Counted from the first letter of the stretch, positions 1-6,072 are shown. The stretch is 8,098 nucleotides of DNA from Myxococcales bacterium (GCA_007131745.1 SLPX01000133.1:1-8098), one strand, 5' to 3'. Program-made: numbers and translations. Notes: generated by a model not told the origin, from the sequence alone.

Positions 1-220
1 CGGTTTCTCCGATGACTTCCATCGTGCCGGGCGGACATTCGTGGTCCGGAAGGATTGGCTCGCACCCGCCGTCCGAATCTTTTACAAATCCATCTGCGCA
101 TTCTAGCACCCCGACCGGGCGGCAACCGCCGCCAAGCTTTGGCATTTCGTTCGGACCAGGGCAATCTTCGGGGTTGTCGAAAATGGGAACACACGCCGGC
201 CCTTCGGCTCGGTAACCTTC
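1..220 (-). repeat. Duplicated Cys-rich module, copy 1 (pairs with 3204-3423)
   Basis: This stretch aligns without gaps to 3204-3423 at a constant offset of 3203 bp. I counted 27 differences in 220 positions, many of them silent. It encodes the Cys-rich module of the truncated lipoprotein. Similarity stops near 225, just at the signal-peptide/linker boundary, and continues beyond the left window edge. Confidence 0.9.
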
Positions 221-391
221 AGGGCACTGCGATCCGTTGTTGTTATCATTTTCCCCGCTGCCCTTCTCCCTCTTGCATCCGGCTGCACTCAATGCGGCCA
301 AAGTGATCAGCGCGAATGATGCGGTCAAATTGTTTAAGCAGTTTCCATGTTGCATTACCGCTGTTAGTCCTGTGATCGAGTTCTTTCTCAT
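1..391 (-). CDS. Cys-rich lipoprotein, N-terminal part (cut by window edge); paralogue of the 990-aa neighbour
   Basis: The reading frame runs open from an ATG at 391 to the left window edge, giving 130 visible residues and no stop. AAGGAG at 404-409 lies 12 nt upstream of the ATG and supports this start. Residues 22-38 are hydrophobic and end in SAAGC with Cys39, a lipobox-like site (Ala rather than the usual Leu at -3), so an exported, lipid-anchored protein is predicted. A short Asn/Gly/Glu-rich linker follows. From Cys56 comes a Cys-rich module (CPEGYRAEG, CPGPNEMP, GGGCRPVGVLEC, DGGCEPILPDHECPPG) nearly identical to residues 39-113 of the upstream neighbour, whereas the signal peptides differ. 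By analogy the missing C-terminus is probably a beta-helix domain, but that is not visible. It lies 179 nt downstream of the neighbour's stop in the same orientation. Function unknown; a surface or outer-membrane role is inferred. Confidence 0.85.
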   Translation of the reverse strand, partial: MRKNSITGLTAVMQHGNCLNNLTASFALITLAALSAAGCKREKGSGENDNNNGSQCPEGYRAEGPACVPIFDNPEDCPGPNEMPKLGGGCRPVGVLECADGFVKDSDGGCEPILPDHECPPGTMEVIGET

Positions 392-403
392 CTTTGCGTT
401 CCT

Positions 404-409
404 CTCCTT
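404..409 (-). promoter_or_regulatory. Ribosome binding site of the truncated lipoprotein gene
   Basis: AAGGAG on the minus strand, 12 nt before ATG 391. It favours this start over the in-frame ATG at 355, which has no comparable purine-rich site. Confidence 0.6.
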
Positions 410-570
410 ATTTGCCTTTTCGAAAGACAACCACGAAATGCATTCATCGTAAAACAACCATTTGCTTTGACTAAATCCTCACCCGGCAGAATATTAATTC
501 TCGATATTTTAAGGATATTACTACAAAACAAAGACAACCGCGAAGAAAACGGTGGTTTGATAAAATCCGT

Positions 571-3543
571 CTATTCCATCGGCATAGCCGGCATCGGCGC
601 GGGTGATGGAGTTAGTTCCACCGCCTTGGGATCATCTTCAACCGTGCCTGATAGAACGTTGTTTTCGGCTATTGAAGGGGAAGCGCCCCTATTGATTGCC
701 ACACTGTACTCCCCCCCGCTTACCACCGATCCGGTCAAATCGCCCGTCGAAAAATGGTAAAATAATCCAGCCAAACCGGCATCCCGGATCTCGGAATCAC
801 GCACATGGAATACGGGAAATTGACCAGGCATCTCGTCATCCTGTCCTCTTATCTGAACTCCATAGCCGTACTTCCCATCTTTCGGTCGTGCGAAAACGTT
901 TTCAACAACACTTCCTGTCATCGAACCGTAAACCTCTTCAACCGCCACTCCGACGCTATAGCTTGAAACCACCATACAGTGATTCATCGATAATGTCCCG
1001 CAAACATCAACAAAGGGGTCACAACCCGAGTAAACACCCTGTCCATCAACCCCCTGCATATCACCCTCCAAATTGGGGGATGTATTATACACCATCACAC
1101 CTTGAAGATTTGCCGGCACTCCCAAAATAGCCATACCAACGTTTTCGTTGGACGCAACCTGGCTGTCTATTACCCACAAACTCCCACAAGACCCCGTTTC
1201 TTCACCACATTGGGCGTTTATGCCTCTGCCGAAGCCGTGATCGCTTTCCTGCGGAAGTGTATCCCGCACAATAGACGAAACGACTGTTGTGTCCACTCCA
1301 AAGACAAAGATTCCCGCTGTCCGGTTTCCCATTACTGTGCTCTCTTCCACCCATAAACTCCCGCATTTATCAAAGCGATAATCACACTCAGCGCCAATCC
1401 CACCGCCTAGCGATTGGTCGCTTTCCTGTGGCAAGGTGTCACGCACAACAGACGAAATCACAGTCGTATCTATGCCGACTGCGGCGATTCCCATCTCACG
1501 GTTTCCATTCACAAGACTGTTCTTCACCCACAAACTTCCGCATATACCAAAGCTGTCACTGCAACCGCTGTAGATACCCCTGCCTAATCTCTGATCGCTT
1601 TCCTGCGGCAGGGTGTCACGCACAACAGATGAAATCACTGTTGTTTCAACTCCGTCGGAAAAGATACCGGTCGCACGGTTTCCGGCCACTAGACTTTTTT
1701 CAACTCTCAGACTTCCGCAAGTTCTTTCAAAGGGGTGGCAAGCAGCTCCAATCCCACCTCCTTGCGATTGATCGCTTTCCTGCGGCAAGGTGTCACGCAC
1801 AACAGATGAAATCACTGTTGTTTCCAATCCGACTACACCGATTCCGATCTCGTGGTTTCCGGTCACAAGACTGTTTTCCACCCATAAACTACCGCAAACC
1901 TGTGCTTGCGGAAAACACTGACCTCCAATCCCCCTGCCTGAATCCTTGCTGTTTGTCTGCGGCAAAGTATCACGAATAATGGATGAAAGCACTCTTGTTT
2001 CAGCTCCGGCGCTATTGATTCCCACCTCGAGGTTTCCGGCCACCAAACTCTCCTCCACTATAAGGGTTCCACACATTCCGAGATCAGGCTCACAAAAAAC
2101 TTCGATCCCCCTTCCGTATTCCTGTTGCCTTCCATGATGCAGTGTGTCCCGAACAACCGATGAGTGAATCAACGTATCTACATTACGAATGGCTATTCCC
2201 AAAAAACGGTTGCCGGAAACCAAGCTGCCTTCAACCCGGAGTCTTCCGCAAACTTTCATATCCGGATCACAATCAGCGCCTATCCCCATTCCCGCTATTT
2301 GATTTGCTGACTGTGATTGGGTGTCTCGAATCACCGACGACACAATGGTTGAATCAACTCCGGTAAGATAAATCCCGTATTCCTTGTTGTCTGTCACTAA
2401 ACTGTTTTCCACAATTAAAGATCCACATATCTCTTCATCCGAGTCACAAATAACGTCGATGCCGCGACCCCATTCATCCGTATCAGGACAAGGAAGTGTT
2501 CCCTGCACGACGCTTTGTTCCAGAGACAGCATGCTGTCTCTGGTATATAAACCAAACATAGTTGCATTTGCCACTTTGACTTTCCGAAACAAAACATCTC
2601 CTCTATTTGTAGCGAAAACACCAAATCTGCCATTGTCCCGCACCTCCACTTCTTCCATCAGTACTCCCTGCGCTCCATATGTCACCAGACCATGGTGTGG
2701 TCCGCTGAGGGTTACTCCACGAACCACGGAGCCCGACCCACCTGGTCCTATCAGCAAAGCCGAAAAAGGCGTACCGTAATCCACCAAGCCCAGCAGGGTC
2801 ACCATTCTTGAGCATCGACCCGTCAACCGAACAGATTTGTTCAAAACCAGCCCTTCCCTGTAATTTCCCGCGGCTATCGCAACCTGGCCTCCAGGTTCTA
2901 CCGCTTGCAAGGCCGCTGCTACGGTTGGGTACGGAGCGTTTTGGGTTCCGTCGGGTTCATCCGCGTCGCTCGCTCCGTCTACAAAAACCGTTGTGCCGTC
3001 GACCTGGATATTTCCCCACGGACTTCCACCCTCTGAAGGGTCCGGGCCACAGTCGCCAAGAGGTTGACAAGTGTCATGACCGATTTGTTCGATTGTTCCG
3101 GGCGGGCAAGGGTCGGGGCCGGGCGGGAGGATTGCGTCGCACCCTCCTTGGCCGTCTGATACAAACCCTTCCCCGCATTCTATCACTCCCACCGGGCAAC
3201 ACTCGGTTTCTCCTATGACTTCCATCGCGCCGGGCGGACATTCGTGGTCCGGAAGAATGGGTTCGCACCCGCCGTCCGAGTCCTTTACGAACCCCTCCGC
3301 GCATTCGAGTACCCCGACAGGGCGGCAACCTCCGCCGAGCGCGGGCATTTCGTTCGGGCCGGGGCAATCTTCGGGGTCGTCGAATATGGGAATGCACGCC
3401 GAGCCTTCGGCTCGGTAACCTTCAGGACACAAGTCGTTTTTTTCATCATCGTTGCCCGTTCTACACCCGGCTGCGGCGAAAGCGGTGAAAATAATAAATA
3501 TGGCCGACACAATCAGCACCGGTTTTTCGTTTTCAGGCGACAA
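571..3543 (-). CDS. Large Cys-rich beta-helix repeat lipoprotein (DUF1565-like)
   Basis: A 990-residue protein starting at TTG 3543, chosen because AAGGAGG sits 6 nt upstream and no ATG gives a signal peptide. Residues 9-26 are hydrophobic and end AAAGC with Cys27 (lipobox-like, Ala at -3); Arg follows Cys, so outer-membrane sorting is plausible. Residues 39-168 hold imperfect 42-45-residue Cys-rich modules (CPxG...GGGC...GVLEC.EGFV.D..GGC). Residues 185-244 (FVDGASDADEPDGTQ, YPTVAAALQAV, GNYREGLVL) match the entry region of DUF1565/pectin-lyase-fold proteins. Residues 245-372 continue as a beta-helix. Residues 373-785 are seven 59-residue repeats (CGSLWVENSLVTGN...SSVVRDTLPQ...GGGIGA.C), then a 62-residue degenerate unit at 786-847, more helix, and a Pro/Met-rich tail (977-990). 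No catalytic residues of polysaccharide lyases are evident. Likely a cell-surface structural or binding protein; the function is not known. A paralogue lies downstream. Confidence 0.92.
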   Translation of the reverse strand: MSPENEKPVLIVSAIFIIFTAFAAAGCRTGNDDEKNDLCPEGYRAEGSACIPIFDDPEDCPGPNEMPALGGGCRPVGVLECAEGFVKDSDGGCEPILPDHECPPGAMEVIGETECCPVGVIECGEGFVSDGQGGCDAILPPGPDPCPPGTIEQIGHDTCQPLGDCGPDPSEGGSPWGNIQVDGTTVFVDGASDADEPDGTQNAPYPTVAAALQAVEPGGQVAIAAGNYREGLVLNKSVRLTGRCSRMVTLLGLVDYGTPFSALLIGPGGSGSVVRGVTLSGPHHGLVTYGAQGVLMEEVEVRDNGRFGVFATNRGDVLFRKVKVANATMFGLYTRDSMLSLEQSVVQGTLPCPDTDEWGRGIDVICDSDEEICGSLIVENSLVTDNKEYGIYLTGVDSTIVSSVIRDTQSQSANQIAGMGIGADCDPDMKVCGRLRVEGSLVSGNRFLGIAIRNVDTLIHSSVVRDTLHHGRQQEYGRGIEVFCEPDLGMCGTLIVEESLVAGNLEVGINSAGAETRVLSSIIRDTLPQTNSKDSGRGIGGQCFPQAQVCGSLWVENSLVTGNHEIGIGVVGLETTVISSVVRDTLPQESDQSQGGGIGAACHPFERTCGSLRVEKSLVAGNRATGIFSDGVETTVISSVVRDTLPQESDQRLGRGIYSGCSDSFGICGSLWVKNSLVNGNREMGIAAVGIDTTVISSVVRDTLPQESDQSLGGGIGAECDYRFDKCGSLWVEESTVMGNRTAGIFVFGVDTTVVSSIVRDTLPQESDHGFGRGINAQCGEETGSCGSLWVIDSQVASNENVGMAILGVPANLQGVMVYNTSPNLEGDMQGVDGQGVYSGCDPFVDVCGTLSMNHCMVVSSYSVGVAVEEVYGSMTGSVVENVFARPKDGKYGYGVQIRGQDDEMPGQFPVFHVRDSEIRDAGLAGLFYHFSTGDLTGSVVSGGEYSVAINRGASPSIAENNVLSGTVEDDPKAVELTPSPAPMPAMPME
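1189..2427 (-). repeat. Seven tandem 177-bp repeats coding 59-aa beta-helix units
   Basis: Seven consecutive units of exactly 177 bp, with no indels, code residues 373-785 of the lipoprotein. Units begin at Cys373, 432, 491, 550, 609, 668 and 727. The consensus runs CG.L.VE.SLV.GN...GI...G..TTV.SSVVRDTLPQ.....G.GI...C. The first three units are more divergent and the later ones more uniform. A related 62-residue unit (residues 786-847) continues to about 1003 but carries a three-residue insertion. Confidence 0.95.
3057..3429 (-). repeat. Cys-rich tandem modules inside the lipoprotein N-terminus
   Basis: Residues 39-162 contain at least three related units beginning CPGPNEMP (60), CPPGAMEV (102) and CPPGTIEQ (146), preceded by a partial unit CPEGYRAEG (39). 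The first two carry GVLEC.EGFV.D..GGC.(P/A)ILP at the same relative position; the third breaks off at CQPLGDCGPDP. The Cys spacing suggests small disulfide-rich knots forming a stalk between the lipid anchor and the beta-helix. That role is inferred. Confidence 0.7.
3204..3423 (-). repeat. Duplicated Cys-rich module, copy 2 (pairs with 1-220)
   Basis: Second copy of the near-identical Cys-rich module, coding about residues 41-113 of the 990-aa lipoprotein. It is colinear and gap-free with 1-220. The DNA here is visibly richer in G+C than the 177-bp repeat array of the same gene. Confidence 0.9.
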
Positions 3544-3549
3544 TCCGAA

Positions 3550-3556
3550 CCTCCTT
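3550..3556 (-). promoter_or_regulatory. Ribosome binding site deciding a TTG start
   Basis: AAGGAGG on the minus strand with a 6-nt spacer to TTG 3543. The reading frame has no ATG before the signal peptide, so this near-perfect site identifies TTG as the start. Confidence 0.75.
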
Positions 3557-3583
3557 TACGACAAAGAAAATATCCTCGTTAGC

Positions 3584-3593
3584 TGTGCGCACA
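3584..3593. promoter_or_regulatory. Perfect 10-bp palindrome, possible operator
   Basis: TGTGCGCACA is its own reverse complement. It lies about 40 bp upstream of the lipoprotein start and downstream of the candidate promoter, where a repressor could act. Symmetry does not extend past 10 bp and there is no second copy in the region, so its role as a binding site is a guess. Confidence 0.25.
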
Positions 3594-3614
3594 ACAACTT
3601 GAGCTTAGAAACAC

Positions 3615-3642
3615 ATATTATTTCAAGCATCAAAATATGCAA
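3615..3642 (-). promoter_or_regulatory. Candidate sigma-70-type promoter for the lipoprotein gene
   Basis: On the minus strand, TTGCAT (3637-3642) and TAATAT (3615-3620) are separated by 16 nt and end about 70 nt before the TTG start. The -35 matches consensus at only three of six positions and the -10 at four of six. The region is AT-rich, so chance matches are likely. Confidence 0.25.
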
Positions 3643-3760
3643 GCAACACTACGGCCTAAAGAACATGTGAACCTGTTTAAAAGAGCGGAATTATTTCATG
3701 GTGCGGAAATGGGAGCGGATATCGACATTTTCATTTTCGGATGGGGAAGTGTGAAAAACC

Positions 3761-3789
3761 TTGACCTTTGCATGAGCATGGTTTGAGTT
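3761..3789 (+). promoter_or_regulatory. Weak candidate promoter for the zinc-finger gene
   Basis: TTGACC (3761-3766) is a good -35-like hexamer. At 17 nt spacing the -10 position reads TGAGTT (3784-3789), which matches consensus at only three of six positions. It would start transcription roughly 50 nt before ATG 3846. An activator-dependent or alternative-sigma promoter cannot be excluded. Confidence 0.2.
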
Positions 3790-3831
3790 GTTCTGGTTGT
3801 GATTCAAGAATTGCGTTGGGCGGTTTAAGCC

Positions 3832-3837
3832 AGGAGG
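3832..3837 (+). promoter_or_regulatory. Ribosome binding site deciding the zinc-finger gene start
   Basis: AGGAGG with an 8-nt spacer to ATG 3846. It selects this start over the longer TTG-initiated frame at 3768. Confidence 0.8.
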
Positions 3838-3845
3838 CCCTGAGT

Positions 3846-4523
3846 ATGGATCGAGAGAATCCCAAAAACCGGGTGAGTCAAGAAGGAAAGACTGTAAGCA
3901 CAAAGGGCTCGGTCAGAAGAAGCCGAAAGAGCCTCAGCGCCGGGGGCGGCAGGGCGAGGAACGGAAAAAAGAGCGGTGACGGAAGCGGAAGCGAAGTATC
4001 GGAAAATTCAGCTGTTGGTACAAGAGGAGCCCAAATCAAGAAACCGGAGAAAGTGGATTCCAGGGACAAAGAAACAGTGGTTAAAGCAGGGGCGTCGGAC
4101 GAAGATGAAAGGTATTGTTTTTTCTGCGGGACATTTCCGGATGGTTCACAGCTTGTAGACGGAACACATGCTCCGATATGTTCTTCATGCGTTTTTTCCC
4201 TGAGCGCGAGGCTTGCGGAAGAGGACAGGGAAGCAGGAAAGAAGGCGCCCAGGGCCAGAAGTCTTGAGCAAATGTATGAGGAAGACGGCGACCTTCCCGC
4301 GCATGAGTATCAGAACCGGATGGACCTGGCGGGCGCGTACCGGGAACTGGGCAAGAAGAACCTGGCTTTGAAAGAGTTGTTTTTTGCGCTTGAGGCGTCG
4401 CTGATCTGCCGGGATTGGGGGTTTGCTCTGAAGGTAGTGGCTGAAATCCGTTCCATCTCCGACGGGCCTACGATCCGGGATAGGATTCACGAGGCCCTTT
4501 CACTGCACAGGCCGGTTGAATAG
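3846..4523 (+). CDS. Stand-alone ClpX-type C4 zinc-finger protein with TPR-like C-terminus
   Basis: A 225-residue cytosolic protein with a strong ribosome binding site before ATG 3846. Residues 1-89 are low-complexity, rich in Lys, Arg, Ser, Gly and Glu, and are predicted to be disordered. Residues 90-116 read YCFFCG....G..L.DG....ICSSC, with Cys91, Cys94, Cys112 and Cys115; this resembles the zinc-binding domain at the N-terminus of ClpX, which dimerises and binds substrates and adaptors. No Walker A or B motif follows, so it is not the ATPase. Residues 117-150 are charged. Residues 155-203 look like one TPR-type helical hairpin (NRMDLAGAYRELGKKNLALKEL). Such stand-alone fingers occur in deltaproteobacteria, mostly uncharacterised. 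A role as a Clp adaptor or regulatory protein is inferred. It is transcribed alone, divergent from the lipoprotein gene and convergent with the redox cluster. Confidence 0.85.
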   Translation: MDRENPKNRVSQEGKTVSTKGSVRRSRKSLSAGGGRARNGKKSGDGSGSEVSENSAVGTRGAQIKKPEKVDSRDKETVVKAGASDEDERYCFFCGTFPDGSQLVDGTHAPICSSCVFSLSARLAEEDREAGKKAPRARSLEQMYEEDGDLPAHEYQNRMDLAGAYRELGKKNLALKELFFALEASLICRDWGFALKVVAEIRSISDGPTIRDRIHEALSLHRPVE

Positions 4524-4591
4524 TTTTCACGTGATCAAGGATTGGGGAAAATGTTGGCGGTGAAACGCATGATCAAGAAGCGGGAAATGAA

Positions 4592-5107
4592 TTAAAACGG
4601 AGCGAAACGGGCTTCAGTCCAGTAGCTTTCTTTCATGTTGTCGTGCTGCTTGAGCAAGGCCGCGTAGTGAAGGGATTCCCAGTCGGCCAGTTTATTGAAA
4701 AAAGCCGAGACTTCAGGTGAATCGGTTTCCTGCGCCTGTTTTCTGTAAAACTTCTCGGAATCCAATTCAAGTTGAATACCTATTGAAAGGGCTGTCATTT
4801 CATAGTGAGCTTCTTCGATCCTCTTGCAAAGCCCGTCGGAAAAAATCGGGTTTTCTCCTTCGAGAGCGGCCGGCTTGCCCAGAATCAGATTCGCATCCAC
4901 CCTTCCCTCTTTCAGGATGGATTCCCTTTGCCCCTTCAGGAAACGGAGATGCTCGGCTTCTTCTTGAGCCAGTGTTTCGAATACATCTTTCGCTTTCGGG
5001 TCTTTTGTCGAATTCGCTGCCATGGAGTAGAAATGAAATCCTTCCTGCTCGGTCCGCATGGCTGCCAGAATTCCGCCGGCTATCTTTTCCTGTTGTTCTC
5101 TGTCCAT
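4592..5107 (-). CDS. Ferritin-like diiron protein (rubrerythrin-type domain, no rubredoxin domain)
   Basis: A 171-residue four-helix-bundle protein. The diiron ligand pattern is complete: Glu20 (EQEGFHFY), Glu50-x2-His53 (EEAEH), Glu114 (ELDSEKFY) and Glu144-x2-His147 (WESLHYAAL). Glu98 or Glu99, in the helix before the second half, could be an additional ligand. The two halves repeat the E-x6-Y...E-x2-H arrangement, as in the Rubrerythrin Pfam family. There is no C-terminal CxxC rubredoxin domain, so electrons for peroxide reduction would have to come from another carrier. A role in peroxide/oxygen defence or iron handling is inferred. It is the last gene of the redox cluster, 27 nt after the Cys-rich protein gene. 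The ribosome binding site is weak (GATGAAG region), which suggests translational coupling. It ends 68 bp from the convergent zinc-finger gene. Confidence 0.9.
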   Translation of the reverse strand: MDREQQEKIAGGILAAMRTEQEGFHFYSMAANSTKDPKAKDVFETLAQEEAEHLRFLKGQRESILKEGRVDANLILGKPAALEGENPIFSDGLCKRIEEAHYEMTALSIGIQLELDSEKFYRKQAQETDSPEVSAFFNKLADWESLHYAALLKQHDNMKESYWTEARFAPF

Positions 5108-5134
5108 GTCTTCATCTCATCACTTTCAGCCCCG

Positions 5135-5572
5135 TTACATCTTGGGCCTGCGCTCTTCATTGAAAAAATTGGCTATCTGTTCGTCCAAATCCACTATGGT
5201 GAGGTCATGGTTGTGGCAACCCACGGTGGGACAAGCACGTACTTCCCCGCCGTCGGGCAGTTGAATTGCAAACATCGGAACCTCGCAGAAAAGGCATTTG
5301 TCTTCCACCGACATGGACGTTTCGCAGTGCGGGCAGTAGATTCCGACTATGTCCCCCTCTTTCATCTCTATGTCGCATTCATAAGAGAAATTCCCGTAAT
5401 ACGGGTCGAAATGAATCATTCCGGTGGCGCCCCTGTTTCGGATCATCGCGGAAATGGCCGGTTTTCCGGAGAGTTTTTTCTCGGGATTCATAAGCGAACA
5501 TCCCGCGGGACATTTTCCTTTACGCACCAATATTTTCCCTTTCGGGACCTTTACTCTTACCTCTTCCGTCAT
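5135..5572 (-). CDS. Cys-rich putative metal-binding protein of unknown function
   Basis: A 145-residue soluble protein of a family I do not recognise. The start at ATG 5572 is set by GGGAGG at 5580-5585; a longer frame to 5656 would overlap the preceding gene by 70 bp and lacks such a site. Cysteines come in pairs: Cys21-x3-Cys25 (CPAGC), Cys80-x2-Cys83 (CPHC), Cys93-x2-Cys96 (CLFC) and Cys114-x4-Cys119 (CPTVGC, then HNH), plus Cys66. The central CPHC...CLFC pair looks like a zinc ribbon or rubredoxin-like knuckle. The N-terminal part has a conserved-looking KCPAGCSLMNPEKKLSGKP stretch. No signal peptide or membrane segment is present. Its place 14 nt after the four-cluster ferredoxin gene and 27 nt before the ferritin-like gene suggests a redox, metal-handling or assembly role, but this is inference. 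Confidence 0.82.
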   Translation of the reverse strand: MTEEVRVKVPKGKILVRKGKCPAGCSLMNPEKKLSGKPAISAMIRNRGATGMIHFDPYYGNFSYECDIEMKEGDIVGIYCPHCETSMSVEDKCLFCEVPMFAIQLPDGGEVRACPTVGCHNHDLTIVDLDEQIANFFNEERRPKM

Positions 5573-5579
5573 CAGCGTT

Positions 5580-5585
5580 CCTCCC
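5580..5585 (-). promoter_or_regulatory. Ribosome binding site deciding the Cys-rich protein start
   Basis: GGGAGG on the minus strand, 7 nt before ATG 5572. It abuts the TAA stop (5587-5589) of the preceding gene, so ribosomes finishing that gene would reach it directly. Confidence 0.8.
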
Positions 5586-5586
5586 G

Positions 5587-6072
5587 TTATCTGATTTCCA
5601 GCGCTGAATGAGGGCAAAACGCCGCGCACGCCGGCGCTCCCCCACACAGGTCGCATTTGATTGGAATCAATCGTCCCCCGTCAAAATGCATGTGTCCGAA
5701 TGGACACGCAGCTTCGCACCGGCGGCACCCGATACAACGCGCCTCATTTATATCCACCGCTCCGGTCTCTTCATTTCGCACCAGCGCTTCTGCAGGGCAG
5801 ACACTGATGCATGCAGCTTCCACACACTGTAGGCAGGTCAACTGAACATAGCGTTCTTCTCCCACCTGTCGGATTCGAATCCGGCTTCTTCCCATGAATC
5901 CCCCGAATGAATGGACGAAAGAGCATGCCAGTTCACAGGTCCTGCATCCGGTGCAGTTGCCGGGCCTTATGACCAGTCTTCCTTTTTTTCGCGCTGTTTC
6001 CGCCGGTTTACCATACAATTCCGGCAAACCGCTTACCAGCAGCGGCCTGTTTGCAGCTTTCACAGAGATCAT
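5587..6072 (-). CDS. Electron-transfer protein with four [4Fe-4S] clusters (AorA/BamC/HycB-like)
   Basis: A 161-residue protein, counted from ATG 6072, with sixteen cysteines in four sets: 40/43/46/50, 80/83/88/92, 113/116/119/123 and 140/143/149/153. The order CX2CX2CX3C, CX2CX4CX3C, CX2CX2CX3C, CX2CX5CX3C is that of polyferredoxin subunits of the DmsB/HycB/AorA/BamC type, which pass electrons between a catalytic subunit and a partner. No twin-arginine or membrane segment is seen, so it should be cytosolic. The 39-residue extension before the first cluster is longer than I expect for this family. GGAGGA at 6078-6083 supports ATG 6072, but this start overlaps the upstream gene by 65 bp; a later TTG is possible. 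It lies directly after the NuoF- and NuoG-like genes, so it probably receives or delivers their electrons. The enzyme it serves is not in the window. Confidence 0.9.
   Translation of the reverse strand: MISVKAANRPLLVSGLPELYGKPAETARKKGRLVIRPGNCTGCRTCELACSFVHSFGGFMGRSRIRIRQVGEERYVQLTCLQCVEAACISVCPAEALVRNEETGAVDINEARCIGCRRCEAACPFGHMHFDGGRLIPIKCDLCGGAPACAAFCPHSALEIR

Larger units (their letters stand above)
3544..3845. other. Divergent intergenic region
   Basis: This 302-bp non-coding stretch separates the divergently read lipoprotein and zinc-finger genes and must carry the promoters of both. It is AT-rich in the middle. It contains the two ribosome binding sites, a 10-bp palindrome at 3584-3593 and weak promoter-like hexamers on both strands. 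I see no RNA gene or credible small coding frame in it. A TTG-initiated extension of the zinc-finger frame begins at 3768 but has no Shine-Dalgarno. Confidence 0.6.

Noticed and set aside
534..558. Possible hairpin terminator after the 990-aa lipoprotein gene (minus strand, AACCACCG...CGCGGTT followed by T-rich sequence)
   Set aside because: The stem is only about five or six pairs with mismatches, and the T-run is interrupted. This is too weak to call, so the two lipoprotein genes may or may not be co-transcribed.
1287..1979. Long plus-strand frame (230 aa) with repeated RFPxAxCHAQQ-like segments
   Set aside because: It lies antisense to the 177-bp repeat array; its repetition only mirrors the lipoprotein repeats. 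It has no domain signal or ribosome binding site.
1189..2427. Regular repeats considered as a CRISPR array
   Set aside because: The 177-bp period is a multiple of three, the repeat is coding throughout, and there are no short constant repeats with unique spacers.
3768..3845. TTG-initiated N-terminal extension of the zinc-finger protein (MHEHGLSCSGC...)
   Set aside because: It has no Shine-Dalgarno before 3768, while AGGAGG is ideally placed before ATG 3846.
4524..4591. Search for a bidirectional terminator between the convergent zinc-finger and ferritin-like genes
   Set aside because: Only a direct repeat of TGATCAAG is seen (near 4532 and 4570). No inverted repeat with a T-run was found.
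4805..5611. Plus-strand 268-aa frame
   Set aside because: It runs opposite the ferritin-like and Cys-rich genes, which have metal-ligand motifs and a good ribosome site for the latter. The frame has no independent support.
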